Shown piece by piece: positions 8,002 to 15,169 of a stretch of 64,000 nucleotides of DNA (its first letter is position 1; each line of letters starts with the position of its first letter). The notes below the pieces were generated by a model that was not told the origin of the DNA, made no database searches, and saw only the letters and a program-made list of their open reading frames with translations. The stretch is from Bacteroidota bacterium (GTDB lineage Bacteria; Bacteroidota; Bacteroidia; Chitinophagales; Chitinophagaceae): NCBI GenBank assembly GCA_005882315.1, contig VBAR01000001.1, positions 383,736 to 447,735 of the forward strand, in the 5' to 3' direction. A program made the translations under genes and the position numbers.

Positions 8002-10128
8002 TTAAACTATCTTTTTCACAAATAACCTCACTGAATTTATCGCAAGTACCACATCACTCAAACCCATTATCAAGGCACCGAACGTTGGAGAAAGAAAACC
8101 TAATGCTGCCACAGGAATAGCAACAATATTATAGGCAAATGCCCAGAAAAGATTTTGTTTGATAGTTAAATAAGTGTGCCGGCCAAGTCCCAGCGCATCA
8201 GGTAGTTTTTTAAGCCCATGATTCATCAGCACCACTTGTGCACTCTGCATAGCTACCTGCGATGCATCGCTCATGGAAATACCAATCGTAGCTTTTGCCA
8301 ATGCAGGCGCATCATTAATTCCATCACCAACCATGGCAGTTGGGGTTGCAGCATTCAGTTCCGTGATCTTTTGTAGTTTTTGTTCGGGTGTTTGTTCAGC
8401 TATTACTTCATCAATACCTAACTCATCCCCTATCAATTTGGTTTTTAAATAACGATCGCCGCTGAGCAAAATGGTTTTAATGTTTTTACTGTGCAGGTAT
8501 GCAATCACTTCTTTTGACTCCTGTCTTAATTCATCCTTTACATCGATCCAGCCCAGCAGTTCATTGTTTTTTAGGATATAAACATTATGTGTTTCGTCGT
8601 TGGTTAGTTTTTCAGCAGCTTTAAATGAACCAGCAATAAAAATATTGCCTTCATTATCTTCTGCTTTCATGCCCATTCCTTTAATTTCTTCAATTTGCTT
8701 CCATTTCATTTCATCTTTTGTCTTCCACTCATCAACAATACTTTTTGCGATCGGGTGGTTGGAATACTTCTCTAATGAATATGCAATTGATTTAAACAAA
8801 TCCTCATTCATAGTTCCGTGTTCCTTGTTAGCTATTTTGAATTTTCCCGTTGTCAGCGTTCCTGTTTTATCAAACACCACCTGCTTAATATCTTTAAACT
8901 GCTCAAGACTTGTTGCATTCCGAAATAAAATTCCGTTTCTTGCCCCACGTCCTAATCCCACTGCAATAGCCGCAGGTGTTGCTAATCCCATTGCACAGGG
9001 GCATGCAATTACTAATACAGCAATACTGCGCATCAGTGCAGGTTCAAATTCTTTTAAAACGATCCAACTGATAACTAAAGTTCCCAATGCAATAATGAGA
9101 ACAATAGGAATAAACACAGCACTGATCTTATCAGCCAGTTGCTGCACAGGAGGTTTTTCTCCCTGTGCTTCTTTTACCATATTTAATATCCGGGATAAAA
9201 CGGTCTCATCACCTACAGCAGTTACCTGCGCCTTCACTGTTCCATCCGAAATAACACTTCCGCCAATCAGTTTATCTTTTTGATATTTATGCACAGGAGT
9301 ACTTTCTCCTGTTACAATTGCTTCGTTCACATGTGCATCACCCCACAAAATTTTAGAATCAATAGGAACCTGTTCTCCTGATTTTATCAAAATAAGGTCA
9401 CCAACTCTTAACTGTATATTTTCTACCTGGAAGATCTGTTCCTTATGTTCATCATCAAAGGCAATCATATTGGCCATCACTTTCTGGCTTTTGGTCAACG
9501 CTTTCAATGCTTTTTGTGTAGAAGCAATTGAAGCATCTTCTAAATAATTACCGAAGAAAACCAATGTGATGATGGTAGCCGCTGTTTCATAAAACATATA
9601 TTGCTCTGCCTGCCCGGTAAGGGTACCATATAAGCTATATACAAATGCAGCCGTTGCACCTACTGCAATCAATACATTCATATTTGGCATCCGGTTTCGA
9701 ATACTTTTCCATGCACTTCTGCCGAAAAAACTCATACCAACAACATAAACAGGGATGCATAATCCAAGTTGTACCCATGGATTCATCAACCAATGAATAG
9801 GGATCCACTTTTCGAACATGTGCAGCATAAGAATAGCCGTAAATGGCAGGCAAAAAAGAAACCGTTGAAAATGATTAGAAAGAAAAGCGGTTTTCACATC
9901 TTCTTCAGCATGCCCGTGTCCGTTCACAACCTTATAACCTAGCCCATCTATTCCTTTTGCAATTTTTTCCTTGGTTTCATCACTTACTTCTTCAAACAAT
10001 ACATCACCCGTTGCAAAGTTTACTTTCACATTTTTTAATCCTTCTCTCTCCAGGTACTTTGAAATATTGAGTGCACAAGTGGTACAATCCATGCCCTCTA
10101 CTTTCCATTTTACAACTTCTGTTTCCAT
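8002..10128 (-). CDS. copA: Cu+-type heavy-metal translocating P-type ATPase
   Basis: 708 aa inner-membrane pump. One N-terminal HMA domain carries the metal site GMDCTTCALN (residues about 13-22). Then come about eight spans, with VTGEST in the actuator domain, the transmembrane metal motif ACPCAMGLATP (CPC, pointing to Cu+/Ag+), the phosphorylation site FDKTGTLTTG, the nucleotide-domain NHPIAKS and the hinge GDGINDAPALAKA. The gene would export monovalent copper from the cytoplasm. It is divergent from tsaE with a short shared upstream region. No copper chaperone or regulator gene is adjacent. Confidence 0.93.
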   Translation of the reverse strand: METEVVKWKVEGMDCTTCALNISKYLEREGLKNVKVNFATGDVLFEEVSDETKEKIAKGIDGLGYKVVNGHGHAEEDVKTAFLSNHFQRFLFCLPFTAILMLHMFEKWIPIHWLMNPWVQLGLCIPVYVVGMSFFGRSAWKSIRNRMPNMNVLIAVGATAAFVYSLYGTLTGQAEQYMFYETAATIITLVFFGNYLEDASIASTQKALKALTKSQKVMANMIAFDDEHKEQIFQVENIQLRVGDLILIKSGEQVPIDSKILWGDAHVNEAIVTGESTPVHKYQKDKLIGGSVISDGTVKAQVTAVGDETVLSRILNMVKEAQGEKPPVQQLADKISAVFIPIVLIIALGTLVISWIVLKEFEPALMRSIAVLVIACPCAMGLATPAAIAVGLGRGARNGILFRNATSLEQFKDIKQVVFDKTGTLTTGKFKIANKEHGTMNEDLFKSIAYSLEKYSNHPIAKSIVDEWKTKDEMKWKQIEEIKGMGMKAEDNEGNIFIAGSFKAAEKLTNDETHNVYILKNNELLGWIDVKDELRQESKEVIAYLHSKNIKTILLSGDRYLKTKLIGDELGIDEVIAEQTPEQKLQKITELNAATPTAMVGDGINDAPALAKATIGISMSDASQVAMQSAQVVLMNHGLKKLPDALGLGRHTYLTIKQNLFWAFAYNIVAIPVAALGFLSPTFGALIMGLSDVVLAINSVRLFVKKIV

Positions 10129-10220
10129 ACTGCAAATTTACCGAATACTGTCTGCATGGATTCTTACGAAAAAAGCAATCTTTTCATCATCGTTGCAAAT
10201 GCAGCGAATATCTTTGCAAC

Positions 10221-10646
10221 GTGGATTTAATTTTTACCAAAGAACAATTACCTACAGCCGCAAAACAGTTTCTCCAGATCGCTGGCGATACAAAAGTTTT
10301 CGCTTTTCATGGTGAAATGGGAGCCGGTAAAACGACTTTTATCCACGCCATTTGCGATGCAAAAGGTGTAAAAGATGTGGTTGGCAGCCCCACTTTTTCA
10401 ATCATCAATGAATATGCGTATAACTGTGATGGTACAAAGCGGATCTTATTTCATATTGACCTTTACCGCCTGAAGGATGAGGCCGAAGCCATCCAAACCG
10501 GTGTGGAAGATTGCCTCTTTAGCGATTATCCCTGTTTTGTTGAGTGGCCCGATAAGGCCCCCGGTATTTTTCCGCCGGATACCATGCATGTTCATTTATC
10601 CATCATAGATTCACAGACCCGGCGGCTCACTATCACAGATAAATAG
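10221..10646 (+). CDS. tsaE: tRNA threonylcarbamoyladenosine biosynthesis ATPase TsaE
   Basis: 141 aa from a GTG at 10221; the frame is open upstream into copA, but that part has no TsaE similarity, and family members begin near DLIFTKEQLPTAA. TsaE is the P-loop ATPase of the TsaBDE complex that makes t6A37 on ANN-decoding tRNAs. Visible: Walker A GEMGAGKTTF, SPTFSIINEY switch region, and HIDLYRL with the ECL/EWP-type block CFVEWPDKA. A TATCTTTG sequence at 10209-10216 resembles the Bacteroidota -7 box and would start the transcript at or very near the GTG; no good -33 TTTG is seen. Alanine dehydrogenase follows, a frequent order in the phylum. Confidence 0.9.
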   Translation: MDLIFTKEQLPTAAKQFLQIAGDTKVFAFHGEMGAGKTTFIHAICDAKGVKDVVGSPTFSIINEYAYNCDGTKRILFHIDLYRLKDEAEAIQTGVEDCLFSDYPCFVEWPDKAPGIFPPDTMHVHLSIIDSQTRRLTITDK

Positions 10647-10839
10647 TTATTTTTGGTATCCGGCAACAGTGCTACTATTCAGCTTCCGTTGCGTCGCACT
10701 CTTATACATTTTGTTTTCTATTCGGCATATTCGAATAAAGAACAAAAGCCTGAACGAAGCGTCGCCACAACAGTTTAATAGAATTACAAAAGCTGGCAAC
10801 AAAAACCAATAGCCGACAACCAGAAACCACAACGAGCAA

Positions 10840-12054
10840 ATGAGCCAGCAAAAGCCTAAAATAAGCACATCGTTCAGCTACGAAACGCTGGAAGAAACCC
10901 TGGATATAAAACCTAAAGGCCAGCAGATGATGATTGGCATTCCGAAAGAAATTGCTTTCCAGGAAAACCGTATTGCGCTGACACCTGATGCAGTGAGTGT
11001 GCTGGTAAGTAATGGCCACCAGGTTGTGATAGAACATAATGCAGGTGAAGCATCTCATTTCCGCGATAAAGATTATAGTGAAGCCGGCGCCAAGATCGTA
11101 TATGATCGGGCAGAAGTTTTTAAATCACCTATTCTTGTCAAGAGTGCCCCGATCATTGATGAGGATATTCCTTTATTACAATTTAACCAGATCGTCATTT
11201 CGCCTATTCATCTTTCTGTGATGAAAAGGGAACTACTACAGGCTATGATGGATAAACGCATTACGGCTATTTCATTTGAAAATTTAAAAGATGACAGTGG
11301 TACTTATCCTATCGTTCGCAGCATGAGTGAGATCGCAGGAAGTGCTGTTGCATTGATAGCCGGGCAGTATTTAGGTTCAGCCAATCATGGTAAAGGTGTA
11401 TTACTTGGCGGTATCAGTGGTATTGCGCCAACAAAAGTTATTATTATTGGTGCAGGTATTGTTGGTGAATACGCAGCAAGAGCTGCTCTTTCACTTGGAG
11501 CCTCCGTAAAAGTTTTTGATAATAGTGTGTATCGTTTAAAGCGTTTGCAAAATAATATTGGTCATCGTTTATGGACCTCAGTGATTGAGCCCCGCATGCT
11601 GGCCAAACAACTTAAAACATGTGAAGTAGCTGTTGGTGCATTGGGCAGCGAAACAGGAAGAACACCAATGGTAGTAACAGAAGAAATGGTAAGTAATATG
11701 CGGGCCGGTGCTGTTATCATTGATGTAAGCATTGACCGTGGCGGTTGTTTTGAAACTTCAGAGATCACATCGCATGAACATCCCATCTTTATGAAATATG
11801 GCGTGATCCATTATTGCGTTCCTAATATTCCATCCGGTTTTGCAAGAACAGCTTCACAGGCAATCAGTAATGTGCTGATGCCATTGTTGCTCGAAGCCGG
11901 TGAAGATGGCGGATTTGAAAATCTCATCTGGCATAATATCAATCTGCGCAGTGGTATTTATTTATTCAAAGGTTCACTTACTAATTTCTATTTAAGTGAA
12001 CGTTTCAGTTTAAAGTTTACTGATTTAAATTTACTGATTGCAAGTCAGAGGTAA
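10840..12054 (+). CDS. ald: Alanine dehydrogenase
   Basis: 404 aa. It interconverts L-alanine and pyruvate plus ammonia with NAD. The N-terminal domain has IGIPKEIAFQENRIALTP and later HLSVMKRELLQAM; the Rossmann motif IIIGAGIVGEYAARAALSLG lies around residues 205-225; IDVSIDRGGCFETS and the C-terminal YCVPNIPSGFARTAS block follow. A family-untypical N-terminal extension of about 30 residues (to KPKGQQMM) precedes the core, as in other Bacteroidota versions. It lies 193 nt downstream of tsaE; that gap has no obvious signals. Confidence 0.9.
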   Translation: MSQQKPKISTSFSYETLEETLDIKPKGQQMMIGIPKEIAFQENRIALTPDAVSVLVSNGHQVVIEHNAGEASHFRDKDYSEAGAKIVYDRAEVFKSPILVKSAPIIDEDIPLLQFNQIVISPIHLSVMKRELLQAMMDKRITAISFENLKDDSGTYPIVRSMSEIAGSAVALIAGQYLGSANHGKGVLLGGISGIAPTKVIIIGAGIVGEYAARAALSLGASVKVFDNSVYRLKRLQNNIGHRLWTSVIEPRMLAKQLKTCEVAVGALGSETGRTPMVVTEEMVSNMRAGAVIIDVSIDRGGCFETSEITSHEHPIFMKYGVIHYCVPNIPSGFARTASQAISNVLMPLLLEAGEDGGFENLIWHNINLRSGIYLFKGSLTNFYLSERFSLKFTDLNLLIASQR

Positions 12055-12111
12055 AATTATTAGCCAATAAATACTTACGCATTAACTACATCTGCGATAA
12101 ACTATGAGGAA

Positions 12112-12462
12112 ATGAAAATTGCGAGGTTATCAATTGTAACAGAGAATCAGAATAACGCCACAAAAGCAGAGAATCTTGCTAAGCTTATTTGTAAAGTGAC
12201 TGGCGCAAGTAAGAATTACCAAATTGATAAATATTCAAAATTTGAAAATTCATACAAATTCGATTTTATATTAAATTTTCATAATACTGCAAACTCAATT
12301 ACGGAAAGTTTAGATATAACAAATAAACTATGTTCTCCGTGGTTAGTATTCTTTAAAAAAAACGAAGTTGAACTGATTTTTAATAAATCAGACAATTCAG
12401 CATATTCACAAAAGGAGTTTAATATTATTAGTTGGGGACATTGGCAAGTCGAACAACTTTAA
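12112..12462 (+). CDS. Hypothetical protein
   Basis: 116 aa, no family recognised. Sequence is mixed alpha/beta-like (MKIARLSIVTEN at the start; WLVFFKKNEVELIFNKSD late), soluble, no signal peptide, two cysteines. It lies 57 nt after ald on the same strand and is convergent with the ABC ATPase. Base composition is more AT-rich than ald, so it may be a recent acquisition; this is only an impression. It could be a genuine gene or an orphan reading frame. Confidence 0.45.
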   Translation: MKIARLSIVTENQNNATKAENLAKLICKVTGASKNYQIDKYSKFENSYKFDFILNFHNTANSITESLDITNKLCSPWLVFFKKNEVELIFNKSDNSAYSQKEFNIISWGHWQVEQL

Positions 12463-12568
12463 TAAAAGGGGTAATATTAATTGACTCTCCTGTTTGGACA
12501 CAGCGTACAACCTGGGATGATAAAGGGAAAGCTCCAAAATGGTCGGCAAACCGGTCATTTTTTTTTCA

Positions 12569-13204
12569 TTACTTCCAGTCCATTATGCTCACTCTTTCTT
12601 TACAAAACCCAAACTCCACTTCATCATTGCTACTTACTACAACTAAACGATCAGCACAATAATCTGAAATCAGTTTCTGGTATAAGGCAATTCCCTCGGC
12701 ATCAAGATTAGTGCAAGGTTCATCAAGCAACACAACCGGCACATCAGAAAAAATACATTGTGCCAGTTTTACCCTTTGCTTCATGCCTGACGAGTAATAA
12801 CGGATCTGTTTGTTCACTGCTTTTTCCAAACCAACGAGTGCAATGATATTATCAATAGAGATTGATGAAAGAAGTGGTTTAAACTGAGAATGAAATTCTA
12901 AAAACTCTTTCGCCGTCATTTCCTCCACTACTTCTAAATAAGGGGCGCAGATAGAAACTTGCTGGTAAAAATTTTCAGGAGCTATTGGGTTATTGATTCC
13001 TGAGCCCTGATTTCCGACTTGAAACTCAACTTTCCCTTCATTCAAATGCAAGGCCCCTCCTATTGCTTGAAGTAATGTTGATTTTCCAGAACCATTAGGT
13101 CCTGTGATAGCATATGATTTACCAGCTTTAAAAGTGTAAGTAAGGTGGCGAAAGATCCAGTCGCGGTTATACCGCTTGCCGGCATCAGACAGGGAGATCG
13201 TCAT
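12569..13204 (-). CDS. ABC transporter ATP-binding protein
   Basis: 211 aa from the ATG at 13204; a longer frame exists upstream, but this start gives the standard N-terminus (MTISLSDAGKRYNRDW). Walker A GPNGSGKST, ABC signature YYSSGMKQRVKLA (SSGMKQ, a variant of LSGGQ), Walker B VVLLDEPCTNLD and switch His replaced in the VVVSSNDEVE segment (N where H is usual). The first 20 nt overlap the 3' end of lpxA, so the two are probably cotranscribed. No permease gene is near, so its membrane partner is elsewhere; a CcmA- or gliding-type role is possible. Confidence 0.85.
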   Translation of the reverse strand: MTISLSDAGKRYNRDWIFRHLTYTFKAGKSYAITGPNGSGKSTLLQAIGGALHLNEGKVEFQVGNQGSGINNPIAPENFYQQVSICAPYLEVVEEMTAKEFLEFHSQFKPLLSSISIDNIIALVGLEKAVNKQIRYYSSGMKQRVKLAQCIFSDVPVVLLDEPCTNLDAEGIALYQKLISDYCADRLVVVSSNDEVEFGFCKERVSIMDWK

Positions 13205-13991
13205 CGGCACTGCCTTTTGTAAAACGTTTAATAATTCCTCTTGGGCTTTCACGTACGAAAGTTACAATTTCATCCCGTTCATCAGTAGCCGGCATTTCTT
13301 CTTCTATAAATTCGATTGCCTGGCTCGTGTTCATCCCTTTATTATACAGCACACGGTAGATGTCGAGAATATGATTGATACGTTCTATGCTGAAACCTCT
13401 TCTTTTTAAACCAATAGAATTTACACCTGCATAACTCAAGGGTGTACGACCTGCTTTGATATATGGAGGTACATCTTTACTTACCAATGAACCTCCGCTT
13501 ACAAAAGAATGTGAACCGATCTTTGCAAATTGGTGAACGGCACACATACCACCGAGTATCACCCAATCGCCAATGGTAACGTGACCTGCCACCTGTGTGT
13601 TATTACTCATGATACAATTATCCCCCACAAGGCAATCATGTGCCAAATGGCAATAAGCCATGATCAGGCAATTCTTTCCAACTTCTGTTTTATCTCTGTC
13701 TTTTGTACCGCGATTGATGGTTACAAATTCGCGGATGGTTGTACCATCGCCAATTACCACATTACTATATTCACCTTGAAATTTTAGATCCTGCGGAATA
13801 GCTGAAATAACTGCACCGGGGAAGATGCGGCAGTTCTTACCTATCCTTGCGCCTTCCATAATCGTTACATTACTGCCTATCCAGGTGCCTTCGCCGATCT
13901 CTACATCCTGGTGGATGACAGTGAAAGGATCAACCTTTACATTAGTTGCCAGTCTTGCATTCGGATGTATATAGGTATGCGGGTGAATCAT
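13185..13991 (-). CDS. lpxA: UDP-N-acetylglucosamine O-acyltransferase
   Basis: 268 aa from the ATG at 13991, which gives the canonical MIHPHTYIHPNARL start; the frame is open 39 codons further but that part is not family-like. LpxA adds the 3-hydroxyacyl chain to UDP-GlcNAc, the first step of lipid A synthesis. The hexapeptide repeats of the left-handed beta-helix are obvious (IGEGTWIGSNVTI, IGKNCRIFPGAVI, VGDNCIMSNNTQV), with catalytic His in MAYCHLAHDC and the block VGGSLVSKDVPP-like (VSGGSLVSKDVPPYIKAG). The usual lpxC/fabZ neighbours are absent. Confidence 0.93.
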   Translation of the reverse strand: MIHPHTYIHPNARLATNVKVDPFTVIHQDVEIGEGTWIGSNVTIMEGARIGKNCRIFPGAVISAIPQDLKFQGEYSNVVIGDGTTIREFVTINRGTKDRDKTEVGKNCLIMAYCHLAHDCLVGDNCIMSNNTQVAGHVTIGDWVILGGMCAVHQFAKIGSHSFVSGGSLVSKDVPPYIKAGRTPLSYAGVNSIGLKRRGFSIERINHILDIYRVLYNKGMNTSQAIEFIEEEMPATDERDEIVTFVRESPRGIIKRFTKGSADDDLPV

Positions 13992-14239
13992 AAAAAGTGG
14001 TGCAAATATAGGCTGATTTGATGACCCGATTACCTTCAGGTGGTTTTCTGATTTTGGTTTTTTGGCTGGCTTCATAAGAGAGTATTTAAGTATAAAAGCA
14101 GCAGTCATCAGAAAAAATGATGCCGCTTTTTAAAAATCAATATAATGAAATACTAAAATGCCTTTAGTTTTTCCAAGGGTAACAAATCTTCAATGAGCAT
14201 GGCTGTATGCCTTTATAAAATAAAAACTTTAATTCACTC

Positions 14240-14280
14240 TGCATTTATGATCCTTATAAGTATTAAGATCATTGAATGCA
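14240..14280. other. Imperfect hairpin beside the terminator
   Basis: Arms TGCATTTATGATC (14240-14252) and GATCATTGAATGCA (14267-14280) pair with one bulge/mismatch zone, leaving a 14-nt loop. It lies immediately downstream (minus-strand sense) of the perfect hairpin. It could be a second terminator, or a structured 5' leader element for lpxA. Confidence 0.45.
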
Positions 14281-14283
14281 AAA

Positions 14284-14315
14284 AGCAATGCAGCATTTAT
14301 AAATGCTGCATTGCT
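14284..14315 (-). terminator. Intrinsic terminator of the 14399-15043 gene
   Basis: A perfect 32-nt palindrome (arm AGCAATGCAGCATTTA) followed on the minus strand by TTTTGC. It lies 84 nt past the stop codon of the lipoprotein gene. Confidence 0.75.
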
Positions 14316-14398
14316 ACTGCAGATTTTATACATTAAATGTAATAAATCTGCCTGACTATATTGCTTTATCAATTTATTTTCTAATAAACCGGCAAATA

Positions 14399-15043
14399 CT
14401 ATTTTTTCGCCAATCCATCATCCTGCAGCTGTTTTATCAATGTTTGCGTATAACTTCTGCTAAATTTATCAAGAGAGGAGGGATTAAAAATTTCTGATTG
14501 TACTGACCACATGATCTCCTGTGAAGCTGCATCATATAAATTACTCTGCATGAAATAGGATTTCTCCTTTGAATAATACGATGGAGTGTAAACGGTAGGT
14601 TGATAGTAGCTATAATATCCAACATAGGTCCCGCTCCATGCTACAGTTGGCATTACTGTATAAGCGGTGCCACCCGGTGTGTAATGTGCATCTTCGTCCT
14701 GTTTTAATAGGGCCGCAATTAATACAGCATCGCAACCGGTAGCTTTTACTTGTTTCACTATTTCATCTTTTGCAGGAGCCAGCGGGTCACTTAGATTTGG
14801 CGACATCACATCTATACTTTTTACCACTTCCAAACCTTTCTTAGTTGCCACTTTTGCTAAATCATTTTCTACTACAGACCTCGCTTCAATATCGGCCGTC
14901 ATCACTACAATGAATAGTTTTTTGAAGGTCTTCCCCTGTATCTTTTCCTTATTTACCCATACACCTGTCGATTGCTTGGGAGAGGAGCATGCTCCAAAAA
15001 TTAAAATAATAAGAGCCAGTAATGGTAAATGGCTTTTTTTCAT
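14399..15043 (-). CDS. Tyr-rich lipoprotein, DUF4136-like group
   Basis: 214 aa. Lipoprotein signal with lipobox IFGACSS (Cys about residue 19). The mature part begins GVWVNKEK, has an alpha/beta domain (KKLFIVVMTADIEARSVVENDLA, then TGCDAVLIAALLK), a Tyr/Gly-rich loop (VGYYSYYQPTVYTPSYYSKEK) and a conserved end block (SNLYDAASQEIMWSVQSE). The same architecture occurs in the genes at 29735-30397 and 30467-31069, and more loosely at 54370-54999. Function unknown; likely anchored to the outer membrane facing the periplasm. Monocistronic, with a terminator downstream. Confidence 0.7.
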   Translation of the reverse strand: MKKSHLPLLALIILIFGACSSPKQSTGVWVNKEKIQGKTFKKLFIVVMTADIEARSVVENDLAKVATKKGLEVVKSIDVMSPNLSDPLAPAKDEIVKQVKATGCDAVLIAALLKQDEDAHYTPGGTAYTVMPTVAWSGTYVGYYSYYQPTVYTPSYYSKEKSYFMQSNLYDAASQEIMWSVQSEIFNPSSLDKFSRSYTQTLIKQLQDDGLAKK

Positions 15044-15169
15044 GGTCTTTAGTTTTAAGATTAATATGAATTTATAAAATAGTATTACAATGATACGTTA
15101 ATTCAAAAACAAGATGACCTGTATTTTCAGAATTGTCCCTTTCTGACTGCTATTTTTATTAATTCTTTT

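Larger units (their letters stand above)
13992..14398. other. Intergenic region with two strong hairpins
   Basis: About 400 nt between lpxA and the lipoprotein gene. The part next to lpxA is probably its promoter region. I see no conserved small gene. The notable content is the pair of inverted repeats at 14240-14280 and 14284-14315, listed separately. Confidence 0.6.

Noticed and set aside
8600-9283. 227-codon plus-strand frame inside copA
   Set aside because: It lies opposite a clearly conserved P-type ATPase and shows no domain or signal; a shadow frame.
10071-10220. Long N-terminal extension of tsaE
   Set aside because: It overlaps the start of copA on the other strand, has no family similarity, and a GTG at 10221 gives the normal TsaE length.
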